Below, piece after piece: positions 30,801-36,477 of a DNA stretch of 49,921 nucleotides. The DNA comes from an uncultured Aquimarina sp. (GTDB taxonomy: Bacteria; Bacteroidota; Bacteroidia; Flavobacteriales; Flavobacteriaceae), in NCBI GenBank assembly GCA_937958985.1, contig CALGLV010000020.1, forward strand, positions 1 through 49,921. The letters run 5' to 3'. The translations under genes and the position numbers were made by a program. A model generated the notes under the pieces. That model worked only from the letters and a program-made list of their open reading frames with translations. It did no database searches and had not been told where the DNA came from. The stretch's first letter is position 1. Each line of letters begins with the position of its first letter.

Positions 30801-33225
30801 AGGATTTAGCCGGAATGCTCGTTACGAGTACAGGGTATCTTCTGGGCTATGCGAACCAGGTAGGGAAATGTTTGATATTACTCAAGCACCTTTGTTAGAG
30901 TTTAATGCAATTTCATCAGCAGTATCTTGTGAAAGAGAAGAAGACGCTACAATTACGGTGAATTTAACAGGAGGTCTTCAAACAGGTGATTATACCATAC
31001 TCCTTTTAAGAGAAGAAGGAATCGATAGATCTGATGCTAATTTTGCAGATGGTGCTACAACAGTAACAGTACCATTGCCAACAAACGATCCTGCTCCTGT
31101 AAATTCAATTCAGGGTACAGTAAATGAGTCTGCGGGTATTGCTCAACGAATTCAAGTGGGTTCAGGATCCACAAATACAGTGATTTTTGAAGATTTAGCG
31201 GAAGGTGATTATTCGTTTATTATTAGTACACCAACTAGTTGTATTACTTCTGAAAGTTTTATAACTGTGGCTAAGAAAGAACCATTTACAGCAGTATTTG
31301 ATCCTTTAGGAAGCTCCGCACCAGATTGTAGTACGGATGCACCAGGTACAAGAACGTATACTCTTGAAGGAGGAACACCACCATACTATTATGTGGTAGT
31401 TAATTTGGATAATTTAGAAGAACAGCCTAATGTTGAAGATGTGTTTGGTATAGCTTCTAATAGAGTAGATTTAGTGGCTCCTAATACCTTTGTTGACATA
31501 ACAATTGCTGGACCTAGTGCTGGTGAAACATTTGAAAACAATGTTAATTATCAAATTTTCTTTGTGGACTCTGGTAATGGAATTATAGCCCCTGCTAATT
31601 CAACTGCAGATGTTATAGCCCAAGACGGATTTAACGCCTGTGAAACAGAAACTGCCGCATTTAATTTTGAGGTACCTGATCTTACAGGGTTTACTGCTGA
31701 GCAGCGTTATATATGTGAAACTGGGTTGTACGATATTACAGTTATACAGCCAGCAACTTCTACTTTAGTTAGAGGTAATATTACGTATACAATAACAAAT
31801 ACCACTACAGGAAGTATAACTACTAGTACGGGTGACAATGTGCTTGAAAGTATTGAACCAGGAGATATCGTAATTACCTTTGATTATGAAAGACCTGACA
31901 ATGGTTCTGTTTGTAGCTCTCTGCCAACAGATAACATAACGCAAACTTTAGACGATCTTGCTAGCTTAGAATTTTTAAGACAAGCTGTTCTCGACGAAAA
32001 CGGAGATCCTGTTTTAGATGCGGTTGGTAACGAAGTGCGAACAGGTGAATCTTTTGAATTGATTGGATTAAATAGGTATAGAATATCTGCTCAAGGTGGT
32101 TTGCCTCCATATACGTATCAGGTAACGAATACACAAGGTGAATCGTTAGAGGTAGAGATTGACTTAAGAGGAAGAGCAATATTTACAATTACCGAAAGTG
32201 GTATTTATAACTTTAGTGTACGAGATGCTAACGATTGTACAGCTACTTCAACGGCTAATGATATTGGATTTATTGATATTGAAATACCGAATGTATTTAA
32301 TCCATCAAGTAGCAATCCTGAAGTGAATAGATGGTTCCCTGATAATTTAACGGTAGGCGATGTATTCCCAATTCCTAACGGAGGAATAGTTGTTGAAGAT
32401 GGTGTTACTATAATCACAATAACTACAGGAGGAGTTACTACCGGAGGTGTATTTACACCAGGTCAAGGGGGTAGAGGTACTATTACTGGGGGAACTACTA
32501 CACAAGGAATAACGGTGGTAACCACAATAAACCCTGATGGGGAAACTTCATCAACGGTTACGGTTACTACAGGAGGTACTTTGGTAGGAGGTATTACTTC
32601 CGGCTTCCCGTCCTTTGATGCTAATGGAAATACAACAATAGTCGATGGAACAACTACAGGAGGTACACCTTCTGGAGGAGTTACTTCTGCACCAGTTGAA
32701 ACAGGAATTACAGCTACACCAACGAGTACAACTGTAATACGAACTACTGTAGGGAATACATCAACTACTTCTACAGGAGAAACAACGGGGGGTGTTTTTA
32801 TAGAAACAACTACGATGCCTGGTCCAAACAATACTACAGTTACCACTGCTCGTATTATTGATCTTACCACAGGTACGGTTACCGATGGTACTCGAACAGG
32901 AAGTATTGTTATTGGAGGAACCATTAGCGGAGGTGTTCCTATAGCAACCAACATACCTGTCGTAACAACTACCTCAGGTGGTACAACTATTAATCGAGGT
33001 GATGATTTCATCAACTTTGAAAATATTGAAGTAATGGTTTTTGATCGTTATGGAAGACTTTTAGAGCAGTTTAAAGGAATCTTGAATGATAATGATGGTG
33101 AAGGATGGGACGGAACTTACCAAGGAAATCCAATGCCTACTGGCGATTACTGGTACTTAATTAAATTGAATGATGAAAGAGGAAGAGAGATTAGTGGAAA
33201 CTTTACACTTTATAGAAGTAAATAA
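15847..33225 (+). CDS. sprB: SprB-like giant gliding adhesin, type B (CHU_C) sorting domain
   Basis: A 5,792-residue secreted repetitive adhesin. A signal peptide (1-28, ending ILAQS) is followed by an N-terminal region with FLYWSAAYP near 180 and a DUF11-like domain from about 571 (VQVLKVAFDRFGNELTNN). EF-hand-like calcium loops lie near 797-823 and 1517. The bulk is a chain of Ig-like, SprB-type repeats, many containing GGTPPYTY and closing with a D-x-N-x-C motif. At least 14 such closings can be seen (for example VTDGNGC, IEDANGC, VRDANDC). The C-terminus is a CHU_C sorting domain ending NFTLYRSK, split by a Thr/Gly-rich insertion. Known SprB is moved along the cell surface by the gliding motor and exported by type IX secretion. 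The gene starts 67 bases after sprD and ends 9 bases before sprF. One uninterrupted frame of 17.4 kb argues against decay. Confidence 0.9.
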   Translation: MEKHLYSRIIKIATILFLSFFSNTILAQSVGEIIPYTIRDTITVRGDMTVTGNSILGVRGVIEGVSYEPNDPFDAQNNNGVLNSVTLRRDTRRNQNGDIIRIDERTDDNSLYTRAYIDIDSDPDFDNRFSAAFKANSINFEYGGTQNPDGAPTSPSTEGTFSSSGAELLINPTCGIVRRAFLYWSAAYPNETVNGFNNRLFEDRSRRRFERFNDGSSRFTQFFDQEVDPGGSNTPRSRFCGNNCEDYTEIKILPPNGDQYYNISFDTIVPSTNPGGLKLKSDVIVDGIDGSFFNNQSEINAENRLIAQREIELGRNLSAAEIQQIRDSIDVPELQNLPYVCVADVTELFNALQDSGEQVSGFWTVANVRATTGYRPFSGLTGGWSLAVAYEENVSTATERQISFFDGYTQIRQNQTPVSFSSPPFETIPEGPVNAWLATASLEGDRSLPRDQFLIETATTRARLGNGADANGLPDAAVPLRENSTPDNTTNFFNSTITDLAGTPNFRSPNSSNTLGYDTDHFSLNNTNNSILDNTGGPGQSGITDNEATFWLATDQDSYSNFFTGFAVEIIAPNVQVLKVAFDRFGNELTNNAVIEFGDELTYELVVRNIGNDVATNILLSDFLPVNTVIIPGTTRILLDNVEINPTIIPNQTSIDRNTLLPFTTTLIEIPIQNLTPQGECPANDASCRTQVTIRLESIGVLDECDASKNACIERIENVALTSFQGIINDRRVDQSDSFFRFIDGCDDVEQGPTVTLANRVGECESTEAIVCEQDTRLTAGTGFTSYRWFRIENPEDRNGNSIIDDADYARDLNNDGRITLDELEAEALAGNRTVEFIADTSNQVANGDDPGPNELDVDREDEGLYIVIEEAPNPCLQQLESFNVIDFFGENRDAFNLLTDNAGNIILGGTAVEPVCATRSDLDFFQFIICDDGSGANDSLDIPIPSTYLDNYTIEVFQYQENSCDREGPGCPFLVPQTLPNTNPLPDDCGYDRIINTTAGASSEISINQTGSYYYRVTLIPGGCEIVGYFNVILLNSDVNLIPLSAPLCNDTTTIELQGLPDTLMSPPNRANTPGLLYVLEFYENTEAVFDEANSTPVLVQNPLEENVNSNSFVANGDYGIYTLNRPAASGQQSVEIIVRATPIITGSVADTASPPIDCPPLLRQTITFLDVTIEDFRFSEDPICGTDNPSTSRNETLGDITVTVDNGNPSYFYQLINDDDNTEVATINNSPDENIIFRDVAPGINYKIRVFANGFDNSLAITDNIPANSRCIVEQGNISVEPVFNIVPTLTIVKGLTCEPAQLRVELSVPDDPNFDLSNTTFEINDQSGNLIVSGRGALTHFLIDDISNQPPVGGQNDPVDTSIIYAPLNSIQNFTINVISNPSCIATSTIPNSISPFNGIEARENTRTDVLCNGFSTGGFVIGAFEGSTNNPYVSPLANAGTQTEIVYEITNATPTDANIIIDPDLLDRQTSPVFTGLPAGNYTVRAIDITGVQTAPAAGNPCFEGEATRPDADTDMNGLTDCEELTGIDDSRTPVVAFPLISECPSIEIPIIITQPDPLLPVTISLVQPYTCGTPIQEAIIGVNNPTANFGGTPPYTFTLIDDNDTEDDENTAIDETADDRVVSTTTSDNYSDFQNITEGSYVVQITDANNCTSLFSEDIDIAPLPTVTFEPIVIPVLSCTSGTPQNMADIQVTANADNNADIEGYRIFSIDGVPVNPPAVFTANPSGLFENLTAGQEYVFETRTTNTLCTEVTGPIEIEPVIPVNLTLSGAPTNVLCNGEDSGAVSYTVTFSNVGATTGYTYQLTLPSEVNPVQEITTPITNSTLDLSMLSASTEIYTITVTDASTGCTDTDTFRITEPATRATVVATEPVYNCETDQYTFTITPSGGTSATYEYSLDNFATAPVTDPNFAITAPTVVTTLSIAVRQNPNCIGTPVAVTLNPVTDFTATENTNTDVCLPGTPSIIFNVTGTPPFRYRFKLRDEVNFPATFESGITSTPGQITVQNPPTTSGVYDFEIQDSLHQDQACSVVLPITINDEITTTTPTRATTLDCQPSGNVPATGEFIAFDVLGGNGAFTYTLTNITTPSNTPPSNADNVGTVTSPRFDFDSSFDDQIIEITITDGNGCVLPNSIRFTPNYPEAPTEPAVSATTILCNGDDSVVTVVPTELQGVNLVELPGEINNFEYSFDNGATFGAAGANSDVVNLGTNATLTVQVVIRNAITKCISPTVEEIINQPIAITETGPRTQTNVICDPNNGNTTAGSFQTTISGGTVPGSETPPQRVDYLYQLFNDNAPTVEVDSDNNTTGAIDFQDLQAGNYSIIVTDGNGCTNPTPIRFSIIPEPEIAIVDIDSEIDCTNGVTLFFAVEGGVNPDLFRLSAFSSQTPVDPSVPGDDFARLGDPDFLILPPGVVLNTSFTTDRIFRATQLDFDTNLQLTVVDDNSTCESTLIFQTPPAGPPSPVTVTSAMATNAGSCNPNSGAVDVTFDVDPSSQGATFEVDIFRRFDNVELVPTVTVTNALATNVVPTIRNLPEGQLRVRVIQTTGAGVCSNTLEFEIGRAPELEGPLEVNNIPASCDDPSTTSLNEGLANFTVRASGGQGPFEYRIESVDPSNAAPSELSSFPLSNTFSIDPTDAVITPGIVAPNIIGQVEVWVRDFNGCISGPLLLDVRQNLVPELTLEEFSTDECNDVNSFNITATINNFDANQTYTFTVNGGPAQALDLTATSNPNEATGTITVTDRIGYTIEVAGSLVARCTTEDTFRIFPRLAVDVALSEPDCNGEIQTITATVTNGFAGEAARQLTYELLDGSTSISTITGSTNTTETFTSGIDGVNLVAGTTYTITVTDDFNGLGSRTCEASNTDSQTAIQLPAFGTPTIVNLTCPTDPTGSITINIDTAVTSDTPPLDFELYEFPDLTTANTAINAGTVRTSGTAVISATANNVFTNLQGESNAVYVPILIATTLNCPIPGTPIALTEPTQLVDTNFNVTVTRQGICNDADTTNDTAIIRIEPLMPFANGADSDYVYSIAGVVTDAPLTAAVDQEITPNAGTNRVVNIEIRDRFTTCNVITITRTLDPCPIPIDPLTVNVVETNIDCFGETDGSVTFTVAPANGNNPPTYTYRLVGGNPAITPRESDPAGISDLSVTELNLTPGNYTLTVIDLDEPSSAPETRSFTIEIPNTAPNFNPSSAPDSCTTVTVNANVVSGSGTPGNPENYTFELDDPSNGVGVDVTNATGIFPGLAAPTSGTISYSIRILDDNNCPVTKTIEVGPIEQIATTLTTPNICLPNASTPANTEVRIDITSGTPPFRFARVNAGAPAPAPTSFTTLDLNETRIRDTSITIEGDYEYYIEDANGCDIIEAVTINPVLELTGAPTLVPPVCVLPNAMPQARSNGTYNFTPIGGTGTYTFEVAQGTSEATLGNFAAYTAGFPFQVTNVDDGTFFQFRISDGQCSLTLDPFSFDFPEAPTATAANAEYFCANETATVEVIASGGLAPYTYEYRDATSNPTDPSIGSGSSFTGTAGTYNYIVRDAKNCEFMGSFTIDDSSVNISGDPIITDLTCNVNGSIGTTNGAISINVIGGSSGYDVNLIDSSGAITTVSNATAAPFTATFNNLDAGIYRIEITDSNNCDAVVVPNIEVESISPIDLGEPTFLDCSQTANNGATLIFAVTGNTGDPINIKSFELSAGIADVFVDPSASTADDVSRFGDADFPMSEFDFPAGTPMATTQTFYAILGLDFNTDYLVEVIDNEPINGTQCPASRTYTIPPSDLLEITTITTTPEAFCNTGDGQAVVNFQRGTSTAVNFDAVLIDPDNNDAIIPGSLITPVTTDASGAGTVTFTALAVDNYRVRITEAGTLCGNSEVFSITKAPALNAPTVNSSLIVNCNTPDAANFSINVSATGGIPFAAPASPYNFAVVDGTDIINPPLIINSPSPIVFDSTVGTGEFVLWVMDSSNCPAVPVAFEVIREPLPVLTVDPIFSEDQCDGVSLFRFDVQLTNYDPAFEPYTFTVDGQSQSLTNPVFPTTFPGILTGQLIVNSPGDFVFAVQNSDACSSVPTTATVFEPLEIVASLDSVADCDGNIPSITGNITGGFVTGPRTLTYELLDNAGLVLNTISNNTTTVTFTTPQLVAGENYRIRVTDDYGIVAGDPSCSETSVPVSQPVLNKSDLDAPTVVQPTCNGDTGSVRINTNNAQVGDTPIVFGLYSFGNRTDAENAVTNDDISAGTAVRTPDANQDYTGLAAGFYVDVVFNGSLACPTVNSVIEIVEPPVFVIDDITADFVQPTCNPVQAAQVSITVNNTNSGTRPYLFRLLPTDAFTEIAGTDVAITTPITITVDAIAGTTYDIQFRDSGSLTCLMPIPSRSVTVPELQNPFAATATTTDYSCVSNEMVSVQLTNLIAANNYTLTVTTQPTASTPVIPTPTFTGADTGSIDVELDVVGRYVFTITDGTTGCDVEVTHDVDDVEQLMVTRLPVSELTCTGDTTMIGFEVPDFTGFYRYTITENLATPVVREEAIVEVTATTATLTHTPGGGSGATVALANGTSTITSGVALGVNTYTIEVEAVSDVNGTTPINPTRALCMASTVISVNGPTVPVSLVPLTATALTCDTDAIITAFASGGTPPYTYTLTGPGIAAPVVNTTGIFEGIANGITVATTYTVGVQDSEGCPVATATPVTETITINPTEQLPAFVLIPAPVACVGDESTLTVTVSGAETVSDTQRINSRRFSLVEVDNMVGDNPSNPLATLSQSPTVEFTNIVPGINGSPRFFRVQIIDSFGCTTMSDVRSIEAPIGLTASNAQTIAIDCDTNRLEQGGLETAQFEISISGGTGPYNFTRAASTFAGGATPTLVTGGEVGSPTFTNGTPNTGSQLYELRPGRHFFRIIDANGCEAFTQVEVGAAPAPIEFDIDFSEDLLCPGVFGFVAVDGPVRGGTPGLVFELWVVDGSTETQIIDGDLPRAPIASVNHEVNSRLFTGLPDVRLPGSGFSRNARYEYRVSSGLCEPGREMFDITQAPLLEFNAISSAVSCEREEDATITVNLTGGLQTGDYTILLLREEGIDRSDANFADGATTVTVPLPTNDPAPVNSIQGTVNESAGIAQRIQVGSGSTNTVIFEDLAEGDYSFIISTPTSCITSESFITVAKKEPFTAVFDPLGSSAPDCSTDAPGTRTYTLEGGTPPYYYVVVNLDNLEEQPNVEDVFGIASNRVDLVAPNTFVDITIAGPSAGETFENNVNYQIFFVDSGNGIIAPANSTADVIAQDGFNACETETAAFNFEVPDLTGFTAEQRYICETGLYDITVIQPATSTLVRGNITYTITNTTTGSITTSTGDNVLESIEPGDIVITFDYERPDNGSVCSSLPTDNITQTLDDLASLEFLRQAVLDENGDPVLDAVGNEVRTGESFELIGLNRYRISAQGGLPPYTYQVTNTQGESLEVEIDLRGRAIFTITESGIYNFSVRDANDCTATSTANDIGFIDIEIPNVFNPSSSNPEVNRWFPDNLTVGDVFPIPNGGIVVEDGVTIITITTGGVTTGGVFTPGQGGRGTITGGTTTQGITVVTTINPDGETSSTVTVTTGGTLVGGITSGFPSFDANGNTTIVDGTTTGGTPSGGVTSAPVETGITATPTSTTVIRTTVGNTSTTSTGETTGGVFIETTTMPGPNNTTVTTARIIDLTTGTVTDGTRTGSIVIGGTISGGVPIATNIPVVTTTSGGTTINRGDDFINFENIEVMVFDRYGRLLEQFKGILNDNDGEGWDGTYQGNPMPTGDYWYLIKLNDERGREISGNFTLYRSK
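18235..18315 (+). other. Paired EF-hand/dockerin-like calcium loops in SprB
   Basis: Residues 797-808 (DRNGNSIIDDAD) and 812-823 (DLNNDGRITLDE) lie side by side. The second fits the 12-residue EF-hand loop exactly, with D1, N3, D5, G6, I8 and E12. The first fits more loosely (D1, N3, N5, I8, D12). The arrangement resembles dockerin-type calcium motifs. Confidence 0.65.
20395..20430 (+). other. Calcium-binding loop motif in SprB
   Basis: Residues 1517-1528 (DTDMNGLTDCEE) resemble an EF-hand or thrombospondin-type-3 calcium loop, with acidic or Asn side chains at positions 1, 3, 5, 9 and 12 and Gly at 6. Confidence 0.5.
22918..28665 (+). repeat. Long-range duplicated block inside sprB (~1,300-residue period)
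   Basis: Two blocks of roughly 620 residues, about 22918-24795 and 26811-28665, align by eye at protein level along their length. Paired landmarks are RLGDPDF / RFGDADF, RQLTYELLDG / RTLTYELLDN, ITVTDDFNG / IRVTDDYG and FELYEFPDLTTANTA / FGLYSFGNRTDAENA. The offset is about 3.9 kb (close to 1,300 residues). The DNA itself is well diverged, so the duplication is old. Confidence 0.65.
32365..33009 (+). other. Thr/Gly-rich insertion splitting the SprB sorting domain
   Basis: Between the sorting-domain start (IPNVFNP at residue 5480, then NRWFPDN) and its continuation (FENIEVMVFDRYGRLL at 5724) lie about 215 residues made mostly of Thr, Gly, Val, Ile and Ser. Short TTGG, TSGG and GGV motifs recur every few residues. 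It contains no Cys and no SprB-type repeat. Confidence 0.75.
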
Positions 33226-33234
33226 TAGAGAACA

Positions 33235-34179
33235 ATGAAGAAAATTTTAATATATATAGCATCGTTGTTTTTAGGAAGTGTAGCTTATGCACAAGAGGTA
33301 ACGCTTCCTATTCTGAACCAATATATTGCCGATAATCCATTTTTGTTATCTGCAGCATATGCTGGTATTGGTGAATGTTGGCAAGTTCGTGCCACAGGTT
33401 TTGAACAATGGGTAGGTTTAGAAGATGCTCCAAGTACACAAACGTTATCTATCGATGGACGAATTGCCGATCGATCGGGTATTGGTGCTATAATTTTTAA
33501 TGATAGTAACGGTTTTACTTCACAGCAGGGTATTCAAGCTTCATTTGCACACCATGTAACTTTAACGGAGTATAATAAGCAGTATTTGTCGTTTGGTATT
33601 AGTTATAAATATGCTCAATATCGAATTGATTCTTCTGAATTTAATCAAACAGGCTTAGTAGGTATTGGAGGTGACCTTACCACAAACAATCATAATTTTG
33701 ACGTAAGTATTTTGTATCGTGTAAAATCATTGTTTGTAAGTGCAAATGCTATTAATATCATCAATAGAAGACTTCAAGATTTTGACGAAACGGAACCCGA
33801 AGAACTTCAAAATTATTATGTTTATGGAGGTTTTACTTTCGATAATGTTTTTAAAGAGTTGCAGTTTGAGCCTTCTTTCCTGTATAGAAAGTTCGCTAGT
33901 GACACGCGTTCGACCTTAGATTTAAATTTTAAAGTACGTAAGTTTTTTAAAGACAGTTATTTTTGGGGTGGTATATCCGTTCGTGGTATTGTCGATCAGT
34001 CTTTCAAACCACTTTCTGTTTCCCCTTTATTGGGATTGAAAAAGTCTAAATTCTATTTTGCTTACGGATATCAGTTAAATACCAACGAAGTTTTTCAAGC
34101 TTCAACAGGAGGTTCACATTTAGTAACTTTAGGTATCGACTTTGGTTGTAAAAAGAGTTCATGTGGCTGTACGTATTAA
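33235..34179 (+). CDS. sprF: SprF-like PorP/SprF family outer-membrane protein
   Basis: A 314-residue PorP/SprF-family beta-barrel; the signal peptide is residues 1-20 (ending VAYAQ). The mature start, LPILNQYIADNPFLLSAAYAG, carries the family's Asn-Pro-aromatic signature. Alternating strands follow (SFGISYKYAQYRI, YYVYGGFTF, FYFAYGYQL), and the protein ends in a Cys-containing tail, CKKSSCGCTY. In F. johnsoniae SprF is needed to deliver SprB to the surface through the type IX secretion system, and SprF-like proteins accompany type B cargo. The gene begins nine bases after sprB and is the last in the operon, with a strong terminator just downstream. It is half the size of the neighbouring sprD product because it lacks the helical tail. 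Confidence 0.88.
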   Translation: MKKILIYIASLFLGSVAYAQEVTLPILNQYIADNPFLLSAAYAGIGECWQVRATGFEQWVGLEDAPSTQTLSIDGRIADRSGIGAIIFNDSNGFTSQQGIQASFAHHVTLTEYNKQYLSFGISYKYAQYRIDSSEFNQTGLVGIGGDLTTNNHNFDVSILYRVKSLFVSANAINIINRRLQDFDETEPEELQNYYVYGGFTFDNVFKELQFEPSFLYRKFASDTRSTLDLNFKVRKFFKDSYFWGGISVRGIVDQSFKPLSVSPLLGLKKSKFYFAYGYQLNTNEVFQASTGGSHLVTLGIDFGCKKSSCGCTY

Positions 34180-34204
34180 TTTTATATATGCTTACACAGT
34201 AAAC

Positions 34205-34233
34205 AAAAAAAGCTCCATTTTGGAGCTTTTTTT
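34205..34233. terminator. Rho-independent terminator, probably bidirectional
   Basis: Six A, stem AGCTCC, loop ATTTT, stem GGAGCT, six T. The A-tract and T-tract make it work in both directions. It lies between the convergent sprF and aldo/keto reductase genes. Confidence 0.9.
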
Positions 34234-34301
34234 GTTTGTAGCGCAATTTCTTTATTTTACAATAGAAAAAATTCTAGCTCTCCGCGACATAAAAATTTAA
34301 C

Positions 34302-35336
34302 CTATGGGGCCGGATTAGGAATTGACTTGTGCACATTTTCAATATCCTCCAATACCTCTTTTGACAATTCAATATCAATACTACCTATGTTTTCAGTAAG
34401 TTGATTAAGATTTGTTGCTCCAATAATATTTGAAGTAACAAAGTCTTGTTGATTAATAAAGGCTAAGGACATTTGAGTCAAGCTTAAATCGTGCTTTATA
34501 GCTACTTCATTATAGGCGCGTGTAGCCTCGAATGATTTTTCATTATGATAGCGAGAGAACTGAGGAAATTGCGTTACACGACCATCCTTAGGAGTGTCTT
34601 CTAAATATTTACCCGTTAGTTGCCCAAAACCAAGAGGTGAATAAGCTAAATAACCAATATCTTCTCTTAATAAAGCTTCAGTCATTCCAATTTCATCCTT
34701 TCGATTTAAAAGGCTGTAAGGATTTTGTACAATACTTATTTTGGGTAATCCTTTTCTGGCTTCTTCAGCATAGCGCATAACACCATAGGCCGTTTCATTG
34801 GACACACCGATATTTCTTATTTTGCCTTCCTTTATAAAACCATTAAGGTTATGTAGCACCTCATTAAAATTGTCACTCCAAGCTTCATCAGCATCATGTT
34901 TGTATCCTAATGGACCAAAAAAATTGGTATTTCTTTCAGGCCAATGCAATTGATACAAATCGATATAGTCAGTTTGCATGCGTTTTAATGATTTGTGGAT
35001 GGCATCTTCTAATGCTGTTTTACTAAAATCTACTTTATTTCTGACTTCGCTAACAAAAGCTCGTGGACCTAAAATTTTACTAGCTACTATTATTTTATCC
35101 CTGTTGTTATTCTTTTTTAACCATGTACCAATAATTTTTTCAGTAGCTCCCTGTTTTTTAATATCAAAAGGTACGGGATACATTTCTGCGGTATCAAAAA
35201 AGTTAATTCCTTTTTCAACGGCATAATCCATTTGTTCATGCCCTTCTTTTTCAGAATTTTGAATGCCCCAAGTCATCGTTCCTAAGCACAACTTACTGAC
35301 TTTTATAGCTGTTCCTGGTAGGTTTGTATATTTCAT
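34302..35336 (-). CDS. tas: Aldo/keto reductase, Tas-like
   Basis: A 344-residue NADP(H)-dependent oxidoreductase of the aldo/keto reductase superfamily, cytoplasmic. The opening LCLGTMTWGIQNSE and FFDTAEMYPVP closely resemble E. coli Tas. The catalytic tetrad is visible as Asp48, Tyr53, Lys87 and His131 (in QLHWPERN). The cofactor-binding end is SNIIGATNLNQLTENI. The natural substrate is not known. It is transcribed alone, convergent with sprF and divergent from trpS. Confidence 0.9.
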   Translation of the reverse strand: MKYTNLPGTAIKVSKLCLGTMTWGIQNSEKEGHEQMDYAVEKGINFFDTAEMYPVPFDIKKQGATEKIIGTWLKKNNNRDKIIVASKILGPRAFVSEVRNKVDFSKTALEDAIHKSLKRMQTDYIDLYQLHWPERNTNFFGPLGYKHDADEAWSDNFNEVLHNLNGFIKEGKIRNIGVSNETAYGVMRYAEEARKGLPKISIVQNPYSLLNRKDEIGMTEALLREDIGYLAYSPLGFGQLTGKYLEDTPKDGRVTQFPQFSRYHNEKSFEATRAYNEVAIKHDLSLTQMSLAFINQQDFVTSNIIGATNLNQLTENIGSIDIELSKEVLEDIENVHKSIPNPAP

Positions 35337-35469
35337 ATTTATTTTTTTTGAAGTGTCCTAAATTAACTAAAGCGAAACTTATTTTCGTTAAAATAGCTTT
35401 AAAGTTAAATTTAATGAACTCCTTTTTTTGATTAGGAGCTATTCTGCTATGCTAAATCAATAAGTATAA

Positions 35470-35477
35470 TATATTTG
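35470..35477 (+). promoter_or_regulatory. Putative trpS promoter -7 box
   Basis: TATATTTG matches TAnnTTTG 16 bases before the trpS ATG. No TTG sits at the usual spacing upstream (the nearest, 35428-35430, is too far), so the call rests on the -7 box alone. Confidence 0.45.
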
Positions 35478-35493
35478 CAAAAAACTATTTGTA

Positions 35494-36465
35494 ATGGCAA
35501 AAATACTTACGGGAGTACAAAGTACAGGAGTTCCTCACTTAGGAAATATTTTAGGGGCAATTTTACCAGCTATAAACATGGCAAACGAACCTGAAAACAC
35601 TTCGTTTTTATTTATTGCTGATATGCATTCGCTAACACAAATAAAAGAGGCAAGTACATTAAGAGCAAATACATTGGCTACAGCGGCTACTTGGTTGGCT
35701 TTTGGATTGGATATCGAAAAATCTGTTTTTTACCGTCAAAGTGATATTCCGCAAGTAACAGAACTGAGTTGGTATTTAAGTTGTTATTTCCCATACCAAC
35801 GTTTAACCTTAGCACATTCTTTTAAAGATAAAGCCGATAGACTTTCAGACGTTAACTCGGGCTTGTTTAGCTACCCAATGCTTATGGCTGCTGATATATT
35901 GCTTTATGATGCAGAATATGTTCCTGTAGGGAAAGATCAATTACAGCATCTTGAAATGACGCGTGATGTTGCTTCTCGAATACATGCACAAGTTAAAAAA
36001 GAGATTTTTGTTTTACCCGAAGGGAAAACACAAGAAAGTACTATGTATGTACCTGGAACTGATGGTGCAAAAATGAGTAAATCAAAAGGGAATATTATAA
36101 ATATTTTTCAAACAGATAAAAAATTGCGCAAGCAAATAATGGGTATTGCTACTGATAGTACCCCGTTGGAAGCTCCTAAAAATCCAGATACGTGTAATGT
36201 ATTTGCATTGTATAAGATTTTAGGTTCAGAAGATCAAATAACGGCTTTAAAAGAAAAATACGTAGCAGGTAATTTTGGATATGGCCATGCTAAACAGGCA
36301 TTGTTTGAGCTTATTGTGGAGAAATTTGCAGATCAGCGTGAAAAGTTTAATTATTATATGGAGCACCCTAATGAAGTGGAAGCAGCGCTTACTGTTGGTG
36401 CTGAAAAAGCACGTTTAGTTGCCAATAAAACGTTGAAAAGAGTAAGGTCTGTAATGGGGTATTAA
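35494..36465 (+). CDS. trpS: Tryptophanyl-tRNA synthetase
   Basis: Charges tRNA-Trp in the cytoplasm. It is a class Ic synthetase of 323 residues, the normal bacterial size. The HIGH-type motif is TGVPHLGN (11-18) and the KMSKS loop is GAKMSKSKGN (191-200). The segment YPMLMAADILLYDAEYVPVGKDQ between them is typical of the bacterial family. It stands alone on the plus strand, 12 bases from the end of the convergent batE. Confidence 0.98.
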   Translation: MAKILTGVQSTGVPHLGNILGAILPAINMANEPENTSFLFIADMHSLTQIKEASTLRANTLATAATWLAFGLDIEKSVFYRQSDIPQVTELSWYLSCYFPYQRLTLAHSFKDKADRLSDVNSGLFSYPMLMAADILLYDAEYVPVGKDQLQHLEMTRDVASRIHAQVKKEIFVLPEGKTQESTMYVPGTDGAKMSKSKGNIINIFQTDKKLRKQIMGIATDSTPLEAPKNPDTCNVFALYKILGSEDQITALKEKYVAGNFGYGHAKQALFELIVEKFADQREKFNYYMEHPNEVEAALTVGAEKARLVANKTLKRVRSVMGY

Positions 36466-36477
36466 TTAATTAGTTAC

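Noticed and set aside
32463..33014. 183-codon minus-strand frame opposite the end of sprB.
   Set aside because: It mirrors the Thr/Gly-rich insertion (Val/Pro-rich on the other strand). No start context or domain; shadow of sprB.
9317..34179. Treating the giant gene block as a horizontally acquired adhesin island.
   Set aside because: Gene order matches the known flavobacterial sprCDBF operon, no mobile genes or target duplications flank it, and base composition looks like its neighbours.
34046..34246. 66-codon minus-strand frame across the sprF end.
   Set aside because: It runs over the sprF coding strand and the terminator and has no recognisable features.
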